From assembly GCF_031846645.1 (NCBI RefSeq), contig NZ_JAVRHN010000016.1:34761-98760 (forward strand): a stretch of DNA of 64,000 nt, given 5' to 3'. Positions 18,230 to 26,187 of this stretch are shown here, in pieces. The notes beneath the pieces were generated by a model, which was not told where the DNA came from, did not search any database, and was given only the letters and a program-made list of their open reading frames with translations. Origin of the DNA: Autumnicola psychrophila (GTDB lineage: Bacteria; Bacteroidota; Bacteroidia; Flavobacteriales; Flavobacteriaceae). The first letter of the stretch is position 1; each line of letters begins with the position of its first letter. A program made the position numbers and the translations under genes.

Positions 18230-18498
18230 CATTAGAAGACTATCTATATTATATAATTTTACCCATCTTAATGTTGGCGATAATCCTTATTTTTTATCGT
18301 TTCCTTAAAGGTCCCAGTATTGCAGATAAAATTATTGCACTGGATCTTCTAATTACAACCGGGATAGGCGTAATAAGCATTTATACCATAGTTACCACCA
18401 AATCTACATTGCTGGATGTAGCCATGATACTTGCATTAATTGCCTTTTTAAGTACAGTCGCATTGTCTTATTATTTGGAAAAAAGAAATAGAAAATGA
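18226..18498 (+). CDS. mrpF: Na+/H+ antiporter subunit F (Mrp/Mnh)
   Basis: A 90-residue, three-helix subunit. RFLKGPSIADKIIALDLL and LDVAMILALIAFLSTVALSYYLEK match MnhF. Overlaps its neighbours by 4 bp each. Confidence 0.94.
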   Translation: MTLEDYLYYIILPILMLAIILIFYRFLKGPSIADKIIALDLLITTGIGVISIYTIVTTKSTLLDVAMILALIAFLSTVALSYYLEKRNRK

Positions 18499-18905
18499 CA
18501 TCAACCATAGTCGCAATACTGGCCACCCTTGGTGCCCTGTTCGTCCTTTTGGCCGCAGTGGGCATAGTAAGAATGCCAGATACGTATTTACGTATTTCTG
18601 TAACAACAAAAGCCGCCACCTTGGGGGTAGGTTTATTGTTGCTGGCTGTAGCTATTTATTTTCAGGAGCTTTCCACTACCACAAGAGCTATGATTATCTT
18701 GGTGTTTTTATTTATGACCGCTCCCGTGAGTGCCCATTTAATAGGAAGAGCATCCTATTTTATTGGAATAAGACTATGGAAAAATTCTGTAATGGACGAC
18801 TTAGAAGGCAAATATCAGAGAAATTCCCACGTTCTTAAAAGTGAAACAGACGATACTCCGGAAGATAATGTGCGTCATCGTGATAATGAGGATGATTTTC
18901 TTTAA
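18495..18905 (+). CDS. mrpG: Na+/H+ antiporter subunit G (Mrp/Mnh)
   Basis: A 136-residue subunit with three helices; LAAVGIVRMPDTYLRISVTTKAATLG and MTAPVSAHLIGRASYF are the MnhG signatures. The last ~35 residues are acidic and hydrophilic, a tail longer than in short homologues. It ends the operon; no clear terminator follows before bioF. Confidence 0.94.
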   Translation: MTSTIVAILATLGALFVLLAAVGIVRMPDTYLRISVTTKAATLGVGLLLLAVAIYFQELSTTTRAMIILVFLFMTAPVSAHLIGRASYFIGIRLWKNSVMDDLEGKYQRNSHVLKSETDDTPEDNVRHRDNEDDFL

Positions 18906-19022
18906 GCAATTATTTTCCTCTCCTTATTAAAAGTATTGTTCGCCAAATATTGAAGCCACAGAGCCTGCAATTGTAGAGCGCGATCATTCCTGTTCTCTAT
19001 ACAAATTCCTGCCATTTTGTAG

Positions 19023-19051
19023 TTACAAACTTTCCTGAAGTTGTAATTTTG
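19023..19051 (+). promoter_or_regulatory. Candidate promoter and operator of the biotin cluster
   Basis: A -7 element TAATTTTG lies at 19044-19051, only a few bases before bioF. It is overlapped by an imperfect inverted repeat TTACAAACTT-TCCTG-AAGTTGTAA (19023-19048, one bulged base), well placed for a repressor. The arms do not have the orientation of the usual BirA site (TTGT outermost), so the regulator is unknown. Confidence 0.4.
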
Positions 19052-19055
19052 TTTT

Positions 19056-20201
19056 ATGTCTGGTTACCCGAGAAATTTAGAAAGAAGACTTGAGATTAGA
19101 AAGAAGGACAAAGCCTTTCGTGCTTTGGGTGAAGAGAATAATCTCATCGATTTTTCTTCAAACGATTACCTCGGATTCTCTTCTTCTGAAAAAATTTTTG
19201 ATGCTGCGGAAGAAATTCTGAATGTTCACAATCTTCGGAAAAATGGCGCTACAGGTTCAAGATTACTTTCCGGAAATCACAATTTATATGCTGTTGCTGA
19301 AGATTATCTGAAGAATTTCCATAATACCGAAGCTGCACTTATCTACAATTCTGGATATGATGCCAATATTGGCCTTTTTTCGTCGGTGCCTCAGCGGGGG
19401 GATTTTATATTTTACGATGAGCTTGTGCACGCTTCCATTCGCGATGGAATAAAAATGAGCAATGCCAAATCTTACAGTTTTCGACATAACGATCTGGAAG
19501 ACCTCAAAAGGAAAATCAGCAGGCTTGAGATGGCAAATTTCAATTTTTTTATAGTTACGGAATCTGTTTTTTCCATGGATGGCGATATTCCGGACTTAAA
19601 ATCGCTCGCTAATTATACTTCGGAAAAGAATTTCTTCCTGATTGTAGATGAAGCACATGCTGTAGCCGTTTTTGGGAGAAAAGGAGAGGGTTTAATTCAG
19701 GATTTAGGGCTGGAGAAGGATATTTTTGCCCGAATTGTCACTTTTGGGAAGGGAATGGGCTGTCACGGTGCAGCAATTTTAGGTAGTAATACGCTGAAGG
19801 ATTATCTAATTAACTTTTGCCGGAGTTTTATTTTCACCACTGCTTTGCCTCCGCATGCTGTAGCCACTATTTTAAGCGCCTATCAAAATTTGGCAAATAT
19901 CGGCCTGGAGAATCTTCAGCAATTAAAAAGTAATATTGAATATTTTAAGGGTCAGCTTAAAATTCAGGATTTGGAGACGAGTTTTATTGCCAGCAATTCT
20001 GCAATTCAGTCGTGTATTATTCCGGGTAATGCTGAAGTAAAATCTGCTGCTGAAAATCTTCAGAAGAACGGATTTTCAGTAAAACCTATTTTATCACCAA
20101 CAGTGCCGAAGGGAAAGGAAAGATTGCGGTTTTGCCTGCATTCTTTTAATTCCGAAGAAGAGATTCAAAAAGTCTTAAAATCACTTTCAGAAATAATATG
20201 A
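19056..20201 (+). CDS. bioF: 8-amino-7-oxononanoate synthase-type aminotransferase
   Basis: BioF condenses pimeloyl thioester with alanine, using PLP, to start the biotin ring system. It has 381 residues. The ATG at 19056 fits. Visible features: LIDFSSNDYLGFS near the N-terminus, GATGSRLLSGNH (~66-77), VDEAHAVAVFG with the PLP-nitrogen-binding Asp, and the PLP lysine in TFGKGMGCHGAA. The C-terminus has PTVPKGKERLRFCL. It overlaps bioD by 4 bp. Confidence 0.94.
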   Translation: MSGYPRNLERRLEIRKKDKAFRALGEENNLIDFSSNDYLGFSSSEKIFDAAEEILNVHNLRKNGATGSRLLSGNHNLYAVAEDYLKNFHNTEAALIYNSGYDANIGLFSSVPQRGDFIFYDELVHASIRDGIKMSNAKSYSFRHNDLEDLKRKISRLEMANFNFFIVTESVFSMDGDIPDLKSLANYTSEKNFFLIVDEAHAVAVFGRKGEGLIQDLGLEKDIFARIVTFGKGMGCHGAAILGSNTLKDYLINFCRSFIFTTALPPHAVATILSAYQNLANIGLENLQQLKSNIEYFKGQLKIQDLETSFIASNSAIQSCIIPGNAEVKSAAENLQKNGFSVKPILSPTVPKGKERLRFCLHSFNSEEEIQKVLKSLSEII

Positions 20202-20815
20202 AACATAAATATTTTGTCACCGGAATTGGAACCGAAGTAGGGAAAACCATTGCTTCCGCAATTATTACCGAAGCTTTGGAAGCCGATTACTGGAAACCGA
20301 TCCAGGCGGGCGATTTAAAAAATTCTGATACTCATAAAATTGAAAAACTTATAAGTAATTCCAAAACTGAATTTCATCCAAATTCCTTTGCACTTAAGAC
20401 GCCGATGAGTCCGCATGCGGCGGCAGCAATAGATAAGGTAGAAATTACTTCAGAAGAAATTAAGGAGCCGCGAACAGATAATCACCTGGTAATTGAAGGA
20501 GCCGGCGGGCTTCTGGTGCCCATCAACGAATATCAAACCATTGCAGACCTCATTAAGCCCGATTACAGAATCATCCTGGTTTCCCGACATTATCTTGGAA
20601 GTATTAATCACACACTTTTAAGCCTGGAACTACTTAAAAGTTACGGACTCGAATGCTTCGGAATAATTTTTAGTGGAGAAGAACATCCAACTTCCGAAGA
20701 AATTATAGAGAAGATGGGAAATGTGCCGATAATTGGAAGAATTGAGCAGGAACCTTATTTTGATCAAAATGTGGTAAAAGAGTATGCGGAAATTTTTAAA
20801 TGTAAGTTATCTTGA
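20198..20815 (+). CDS. bioD: Dethiobiotin synthetase
   Basis: BioD closes the ureido ring of dethiobiotin with CO2 and ATP. The 205-residue protein begins with the P-loop FVTGIGTEVGKT (residues 5-16), carries KPIQAGD, MSPHAAA and the VIEGAGGLLVPI signature. It overlaps bioF by 4 bp. After it the biotin genes are interrupted by a toxin-antitoxin pair. Confidence 0.96.
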   Translation: MKHKYFVTGIGTEVGKTIASAIITEALEADYWKPIQAGDLKNSDTHKIEKLISNSKTEFHPNSFALKTPMSPHAAAAIDKVEITSEEIKEPRTDNHLVIEGAGGLLVPINEYQTIADLIKPDYRIILVSRHYLGSINHTLLSLELLKSYGLECFGIIFSGEEHPTSEEIIEKMGNVPIIGRIEQEPYFDQNVVKEYAEIFKCKLS

Positions 20816-20839
20816 ATTATAAATTTTTCCTACTTTGGT

Positions 20840-20856
20840 ATATATAAAGTATATAT
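20840..20856. promoter_or_regulatory. AT palindrome abutting the antitoxin start
   Basis: ATATATA-AAG-TATATAT, a perfect 7-bp inverted repeat ending one base before the GTG start at 20858. Its position suits an autoregulatory operator of the toxin-antitoxin pair or an AT-rich promoter element. Confidence 0.45.
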
Positions 20857-20857
20857 C

Positions 20858-21103
20858 GTGGAGAAAATTAGAAAACTTATAGATATAGAGGAGGATGTTC
20901 TGAATATTTTGGAGCAGGAGGCGAAAAAGCAGAAACGTTCTTTAAAAAATTTTTTAGAATACACTATTGAAGAAACTGCGAGAAAGCTGGAATCACCTTC
21001 TGCGGAATATCAGAAGATGATGGATGACATGCTGCAGCGCCTGGAAAAAGATGAAGTGAATTTTAGTCCTATTGAGGAATTTAAAAAGAAATATGACTTA
21101 TAA
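20858..21103 (+). CDS. Probable antitoxin (ribbon-helix-helix type)
   Basis: An 81-residue acidic protein (GTG start). The first ~45 residues (RKLIDIEEDVLNILEQEAKK, then LKNFLEYTIEETARKL) look like a ribbon-helix-helix DNA-binding domain; the tail is helical and acidic with a short C-terminal segment (FSPIEEFKKKYDL) expected to wrap the toxin. Its stop overlaps the toxin start by 11 bp. It would neutralise the RelE/ParE-like partner and bind its own promoter. Assignment rests on size, order and overlap more than on sequence identity. Confidence 0.75.
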   Translation: MEKIRKLIDIEEDVLNILEQEAKKQKRSLKNFLEYTIEETARKLESPSAEYQKMMDDMLQRLEKDEVNFSPIEEFKKKYDL

Positions 21104-21362
21104 AGTCTTAATTTCTAAAGAAGCAGAAATAGAACTTGCCACTGCAGAATGTTACTTTAGGGTGAGAAATCTCCACCGGGATTTTTTAAATGATTTTAAA
21201 CGGCAACTTGAGTTTCTTGAGAATACCCCGGCATCTTTTCAAAAAAAATATAGGGAGGTGAGAATAGTAAATTTTAATCAATTTAATTATTCTATCCATT
21301 ATGTAATTTCTGAGGACAAAGTTCTCCTTCTCCGGATTCTAAATCAGCGACAAAATTTTTAA
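21093..21362 (+). CDS. RelE/ParE-like toxin
   Basis: An 89-residue basic protein. The ATG at 21093 (MTYKVLISKEAE) is preferred over a TTG 21 bp upstream. The pattern is that of RelE/ParE folds: strand YKVLISKEAEIEL, a helical hairpin, then REVRIVNFNQFNYSIHYVI and VLLLRILNQRQ, where the conserved arginines and tyrosine/histidine of the last strands are present. By family it is either an mRNA interferase (RelE) or gyrase poison (ParE); the sequence does not decide. It sits between bioD and bioA. Confidence 0.8.
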   Translation: MTYKVLISKEAEIELATAECYFRVRNLHRDFLNDFKRQLEFLENTPASFQKKYREVRIVNFNQFNYSIHYVISEDKVLLLRILNQRQNF

Positions 21363-21377
21363 TTAAAATTTATTGAA

Positions 21378-21416
21378 AGATTTCACAGGTCTTTAAAACC
21401 TGTGAGGTCTAAAACC
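21378..21416. repeat. Palindrome CACAGGT...ACCTGTG, REP-like
   Basis: CACAGGTCTTTAAAACCTGTG with AGGTCT following. Similar 'cctcacaggttt/aaacctgtgagg' palindromes are, from my general knowledge, widespread intergenic repeats in Flavobacteriia. It lies between the toxin and bioA and could act as a weak terminator (no long T-run follows). Confidence 0.5.
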
Positions 21417-21430
21417 AGACGAAAAAAAAT

Positions 21431-22726
21431 ATGCCAGTTTCAGACTACCTATTAAAAGAGCAAAAGCTTTCAGAAAGAGATAAAAAACACCTTTGGCACC
21501 CTTTAACGCAGCACAAAATTTCCCCGGAGATGCTGGCCATAGAGAAAGCCAAAGGCGCAAAATTGTATGATGAAGCCGGGAAGGAATATATTGATGGGAT
21601 CGCCTCGTGGTACACTTGTATGTACGGGCATTGTAACGAATTTATTACTTCGCGGGTAGCAGAGCAGATGCAAAAGCTGGATCAGGTGGTTTTTAGCGGA
21701 TTTACGCACAGGCCTGCGGTAGAACTTTCTGAAGCTTTAATGAAAATCCTACCTGCCAACCAGCAGAAAATATTTTTTAACGATAATGGCTCTACAGCAA
21801 CAGAGATTGGGATAAAAATGGCGCTGCAGTACCATCACAACCAGGGCCACGATCGTAAAGTGATGCTGGCTTTTGAGGACGGTTTTCATGGAGATACTTT
21901 TGGGGCAATGTCGGTTTCGGGGCTTTCGGTTTACAACGGTGCTTTTGAAGATCATTTTATAGAAGTGGTGCGCATCCCCACGCCAAATGGCACCAATAAT
22001 TTTGCAGTTATCGACAAACTGAAACAGCTGATTTCAGAAAACAAAATTGCCGGATTTATTTATGAGCCGCTGGTACAGGGCGCTGCTGCTATGAAAATGC
22101 ACGATGCAGAAGGTCTGGAAGAAATCTTGAAGATTTGTAAACAACATGAAATAATTTGTGTTGCAGACGAGGTCATGACAGGGTTTGGAAAGACAGGAAA
22201 ATATTTTGCTTCAGATTATCTCGAGACGAAACCGGATATCGTATGTATGTCCAAAGCGCTCACGGCGGGGCTTTTGCCAATGGGACTCACTTCCTGCACC
22301 CAGGCAGTTTATGATGCGTTTTATTCAGATGAGATTGCGAAGGGGCTTTTTCATGGGCATACGTATTCGGCTAATCCGCTCGCTTGTACCGCGGCTTTGG
22401 CGGGGATAGAATTGCTTACTTCTAAAGATATTCAGGAAGATATTTCCAGAGTAATAAAGTCGCACCAGGATTTTAATGCCAAGATTAAAAATCATCCAAA
22501 AGTCACCAATACGAGACAGCTCGGAGTAATTTATGCGTTTGATCTTAATGTAAAAATGGAGCGCTACGGAAATCTTCGGAATCAATTATTTAAACATTTT
22601 ATGGACAGCGGAGTCTTTTTGCGGCCGCTTGGGAATACCATTTATATTCTTGCACCATATATTATTTCTACTGCTGAACTGGAGAAAATTTACGCTTCCA
22701 TAGAAGAAGTTCTGGAGAAATTTTGA
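21431..22726 (+). CDS. bioA: Adenosylmethionine--8-amino-7-oxononanoate aminotransferase
   Basis: BioA transfers an amino group from S-adenosylmethionine to form diaminopelargonate. The 431-residue class-III aminotransferase has HLWHPLTQ near the N-terminus, the cofactor-site GSTATEIGIKMALQ, the VADEVMTGFGKTG motif with the PLP-binding Asp, and the PLP lysine in MSKALTAGLLPM. The typical GHTYSANPLAC follows. Start ATG with no competitor nearby. Confidence 0.96.
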   Translation: MPVSDYLLKEQKLSERDKKHLWHPLTQHKISPEMLAIEKAKGAKLYDEAGKEYIDGIASWYTCMYGHCNEFITSRVAEQMQKLDQVVFSGFTHRPAVELSEALMKILPANQQKIFFNDNGSTATEIGIKMALQYHHNQGHDRKVMLAFEDGFHGDTFGAMSVSGLSVYNGAFEDHFIEVVRIPTPNGTNNFAVIDKLKQLISENKIAGFIYEPLVQGAAAMKMHDAEGLEEILKICKQHEIICVADEVMTGFGKTGKYFASDYLETKPDIVCMSKALTAGLLPMGLTSCTQAVYDAFYSDEIAKGLFHGHTYSANPLACTAALAGIELLTSKDIQEDISRVIKSHQDFNAKIKNHPKVTNTRQLGVIYAFDLNVKMERYGNLRNQLFKHFMDSGVFLRPLGNTIYILAPYIISTAELEKIYASIEEVLEKF

Positions 22727-22813
22727 AACTAAAAATTTAACTTTTGCGGCTAAAAAATCCAGACTTTCGTGTTCTTTTATTTACTTAATTTATAAGAACT
22801 AATTTTGAAAGTT

Positions 22814-23401
22814 ATGATGCATCCGGATACGGAAGTCCGTTTTATCAGCGACGAAATTGGCTATGGCGTAGTAGCTAAAAAGTTGATTCCAAAAGGAACA
22901 ATAACCTGGGTGCAGGATGAACTGGACCATATTTACAGCCCCGAAGACGTGGAGACTATGAGCTCTTTTGCGCGGGAAATGCTCGACAAATATACTTTTA
23001 GAAATAGTAAAGGAAATTTTGTTTTATGCTGGGATATTTCCAAATATGTAAACCATAGCTTTCGATCAAACTGTCTTTCTACGGCTTACGATTTTGAAAT
23101 AGCCATTCGCGACATTCAGAAAGATGAAGAGCTTACTGATGATTATGGATATCTGAATGTAACGGAAGAATTCAAGGCTAAGGATGAAGGTACTTCCCGT
23201 ACAACTGTGTACCCGGATGATCTTCTTAATTTTCATGAGGACTGGGACCGGCAATTGAAAGCAGCTTTTGCACAAGTGAATAATGTTTCACAGCCTCTTA
23301 AAGTACTTATTTCTGCGGAAGTTCAGCTGGAGTTAAAGGAGGTTTTAAATGGTAAGAGGGAGATGCAGTCTATACTTAACTGTTATTATTCAGAAAAGTA
23401 A
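22814..23401 (+). CDS. SET domain-containing protein
   Basis: A ~195-residue bacterial SET-domain protein. ATG at 22814 (or the next codon but one, 22817) is preferred to a TTG further upstream. SET motifs: GYGVVAKKLIPKGT (SET-N), KYVNHSFRSNC (the NHS core motif, near residue 80) and DEELTDDYGYL (the final ELxxDY motif forming the SAM/lysine pocket). The usual post-SET cysteines are not apparent; C-terminal ~70 residues are helical. By family it is a lysine methyltransferase, but the substrate is unknown. It lies within the biotin cluster. Confidence 0.78.
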   Translation: MMHPDTEVRFISDEIGYGVVAKKLIPKGTITWVQDELDHIYSPEDVETMSSFAREMLDKYTFRNSKGNFVLCWDISKYVNHSFRSNCLSTAYDFEIAIRDIQKDEELTDDYGYLNVTEEFKAKDEGTSRTTVYPDDLLNFHEDWDRQLKAAFAQVNNVSQPLKVLISAEVQLELKEVLNGKREMQSILNCYYSEK

Positions 23402-23478
23402 AGTTGGACAGGGAAATTTTATGCTTTAAAAGTTAGCAGAAGAGCACTGAGGTGCTATTTTTGTGGAAAATTCAGGTT

Positions 23479-24639
23479 TTGAAAAACACAATTTCTATTA
23501 CTTCAATGGCTTCAGTTTCTCCCCTTGGAAAAACTTCAGAAGAAATTTGGAAGAATTATTTAAATCCTGAGCATCGTCTTTCAAAAGGCAATTTTAATGA
23601 GAATGAAGCTTTTGCGGGTTTTCTTCCGAATGAATTAGCAGAAGAAGTTGAAAAGTTACGTGCTGAAAATGCCAATTATCGGCATGTAGATAAGTCGGTG
23701 TTGTTTGCAATTCTTTCAGCAAGGGAAGCAACAAGAAAAGCAGGTTGGGAGAATGAGAAGAACATAGGGATCAATATTGGAAGTTCCCGTGGCGCTACCG
23801 AACTTTTTGAAAAGTACCATAAATCATATTTAGAAAACGGAAAAGCAGAAACCCTTGCTTCTCCAACCACAACTTTGGGAAATATATCTTCCTGGGTGGG
23901 ACAGGACCTGGAAACCACGGGCCCGGAATTTTCCCATAGCGTCACCTGTTCTACCGGTTTGCACGCTGTGTCAAACGGCGTTGCGTGGATGCAGGCAGGA
24001 TTATCTGATAAATTCCTGGTGGGAGGTAGTGAAGCTGCTTTAACGCCTTTTACCATGGCACAAATGAAGGCGATGAAGATTTATGCTTCAGAAGATCTTG
24101 AATATCCATGCCAGGCGCTAAATATGAGTAAAATCCGAAATTCTATGGTGCTTGGCGAAGGTGCAGGGATACTTTGTTTGGAAGCCGGAAATGCTGAAAA
24201 TGCCATTGCAAAAATCACCGGAATGGGATATGCAACCGAAAGGTTGAAACATAGTGTTTCTATTTCAGCAAACGGGGAGTGTATGCAGAAATCGATGAAA
24301 ATGGCCATGGGAGATAAAGACCCTTCAGAAATTGATGTTGTGGTGACGCATACGCCGGGAACTATAAAAGGAGATTTGGCTGAAATTAATGCAATTAAAG
24401 CAGTATTTAAACACGACCTGCCGGCCATTACCTGTAACAAATGGAAAATAGGGCATACTTTTGCGGCATCTGGAAACCTTAGCCTGGAAATGGCAATTTT
24501 GATGCTTCAGCACCAACAATTTATAACTGTTCCTTTTTCAGAATTTGATACATTTCCGGAGAAACTGGAGAATATCATGATAAATGCCGTAGGCTTTGGA
24601 GGTAATGCCGTTTCAATACTGGTAAGTAAGGTGCCTTAA
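23479..24639 (+). CDS. Beta-ketoacyl-ACP synthase-like enzyme in the biotin cluster
   Basis: A thiolase-fold condensing enzyme of the KAS I/II type. The start is uncertain: a TTG at 23479 gives MKNTISITSMASVSPLG, which aligns with the usual KAS N-terminus; a GTG at 23452 would add nine residues. The Cys-His-His triad is complete: VTCSTGLHA, then VVTHTPGTIKGD and KIGHTFAASGNLSLE; the terminal GFGGNAVSIL is typical. FabF/FabB enzymes are usually ~410 residues, so this one, ~386, is slightly short. Its place between bioA and bioB suggests a role in making the pimeloyl chain, since bioC/bioH are not seen here; that is inference. Confidence 0.82.
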   Translation: MKNTISITSMASVSPLGKTSEEIWKNYLNPEHRLSKGNFNENEAFAGFLPNELAEEVEKLRAENANYRHVDKSVLFAILSAREATRKAGWENEKNIGINIGSSRGATELFEKYHKSYLENGKAETLASPTTTLGNISSWVGQDLETTGPEFSHSVTCSTGLHAVSNGVAWMQAGLSDKFLVGGSEAALTPFTMAQMKAMKIYASEDLEYPCQALNMSKIRNSMVLGEGAGILCLEAGNAENAIAKITGMGYATERLKHSVSISANGECMQKSMKMAMGDKDPSEIDVVVTHTPGTIKGDLAEINAIKAVFKHDLPAITCNKWKIGHTFAASGNLSLEMAILMLQHQQFITVPFSEFDTFPEKLENIMINAVGFGGNAVSILVSKVP

Positions 24640-24795
24640 AACATGTCTACAGAACATTAAATAGTACATTTTAATATTTTAGGTTTCATTTTAGGAATCT
24701 GAAATCTCACTTAGTAAGCAAATCCTGAAAATCTTTAGCAGAGGACGGCTAATAAACTTCAGTTTTAGTTATTTTTGAATACAAATTACTTTTTC

Positions 24796-25887
24796 ATGGC
24801 TACAAAACACGATTGGACGAAGGAGGAAATCCTGGAAATATATAATAAACCTTTGATGGAGCTCCTTTATGAAGCGGCTACCATACACAGGCAACATCAC
24901 GACCCCAATACGGTGCAAGTTTCGACACTATTATCTATAAAAACAGGCGGCTGCCCCGAAGATTGCGGATATTGTCCCCAGGCAGCAAGATATCATACAG
25001 ATTTGGAAGGAAACGACCTGATGAGTGTAAATCAGGTGAAAGCGCAGGCGCTGAGGGCTAAAGCAGCCGGTAGTTCCCGTGTTTGTATGGGTGCAGCCTG
25101 GAGAAACGTAAAAGACGGGGATGAGTTTGACGATGTGCTGGAAATGGTGCGAACGATTAATAAACTGGAAATGGAAGTTTGCTGTACCCTGGGAATGCTT
25201 ACAGAGAACCAGGCGCAGCGCCTTGCAGAAGCCGGACTTTACGCTTATAACCACAATTTAGATACTTCAGAAGATTATTATAAAGAGGTGATTTCTACCA
25301 GGGGTTTTGATGACAGGTTAAAAACGATCGATAATGTAAGAAAAACGAATGTGACTGTTTGTAGCGGCGGAATAATTGGAATGGGAGAAAGTGCAGAAGA
25401 TCGTGCCGGAATGCTGGTGGCGCTTTCAACTTTAAATCCTCAGCCGGAATCTGTACCAATAAATGCATTGGTACCCGTTGAAGGAACACCAATGGAGGAG
25501 CAGGAGCCGGTTTCGATATGGGAAATGGTGCGAATGGTGGCCACCGCAAGAATTGTAATGCCAGAAACTCAGGTAAGATTATCTGCCGGAAGAACCCAAA
25601 TGAGCAGAGAAGGACAGGCTATGTGCTTTTTTGCCGGGGCAAATTCAATTTTTGCAGGAGATAAGCTGTTAACCACTCCAAATCCCGATATAAATGAAGA
25701 TATGGAGATGTTCAAAGCATTAGGGTTAAATCCGCAGAAGGCTTTTGAGAAAAAGGAGCAACCAAAAAGTATTGATGCTGAACATTCGCAATTCCAGAAC
25801 CTGGGAGAAAAGCCGAAGTGGTCACGTCCCGGGCATAAGATTGAAAGAAACCTTCAGGCACAGGAGAAGCGAAAGACTAAAGCGTGA
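24796..25887 (+). CDS. bioB: Biotin synthase
   Basis: Radical SAM enzyme that inserts sulfur into dethiobiotin. The ATG at 24796 gives 363 residues; a TTG 21 bp earlier is less likely. The 4Fe-4S triad is CPEDCGYC (CxxxCxxC) near residue 52; the 2Fe-2S ligands are seen in SSRVCMGAAW, the CCTLGML segment and VTVCSGGIIGMGE, with the arginine ligand in QVRLSAGR. The C-terminal ~45 residues beyond the usual end are basic and variable. It closes the biotin cluster. Confidence 0.97.
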   Translation: MATKHDWTKEEILEIYNKPLMELLYEAATIHRQHHDPNTVQVSTLLSIKTGGCPEDCGYCPQAARYHTDLEGNDLMSVNQVKAQALRAKAAGSSRVCMGAAWRNVKDGDEFDDVLEMVRTINKLEMEVCCTLGMLTENQAQRLAEAGLYAYNHNLDTSEDYYKEVISTRGFDDRLKTIDNVRKTNVTVCSGGIIGMGESAEDRAGMLVALSTLNPQPESVPINALVPVEGTPMEEQEPVSIWEMVRMVATARIVMPETQVRLSAGRTQMSREGQAMCFFAGANSIFAGDKLLTTPNPDINEDMEMFKALGLNPQKAFEKKEQPKSIDAEHSQFQNLGEKPKWSRPGHKIERNLQAQEKRKTKA

Positions 25888-25905
25888 TAATTGCCATTTT
25901 TAGGT
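25884..25905. repeat. Dispersed palindromic element at the bioB stop
   Basis: GCGTGATAATTGCCATTTTTAGG overlaps the bioB TGA stop (25885-25887). It has the same core as the element near 54306 but with weaker arms. Confidence 0.5.
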
Positions 25906-26187
25906 ATGCACCACATTTTTTCTGTTGTTTGACGACTAATTGAAGATATAAGTAGAAAGGGGGATTTCTTGGATTTTCCCTCTTTTTTTCTTCAAATTTT
26001 TCGGAATTTCGGCTTCTTTTTCTAACAATTAACCTCCTTTTATAAAAAAGTACAAGTTTATCCTTAAATTTGTATGCACTTTCGGAGACATATAAAACAC
26101 TTCTTTTTTTGTCGTAAGAGAGCATTTAGAAGAGAGAAAAATAAATGCAACAACTATAACAAAGACGCACAAGTATAGAAATTACTG
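25888..26187. other. 300-bp gene-free region upstream of the cupin gene
   Basis: No credible gene. It holds a candidate -7 element TAAATTTG at 26065-26072 (about 115 bp before the next ATG) and a 7-bp inverted repeat GCATTTA...TAAATGC at about 26122-26148 that would lie in the 5' leader of the cupin gene. Confidence 0.45.

Noticed and set aside
19023..19048. A BirA operator
   Set aside because: The inverted repeat has TTACAA outside rather than TTGT...ACAA in the BirA orientation; kept only as an unassigned operator.
25877..26125. A minus-strand 82-codon open frame in the bioB/cupin gap
   Set aside because: Lys/Arg-rich low-complexity peptide without signal or domain; more likely chance in AT-rich DNA.
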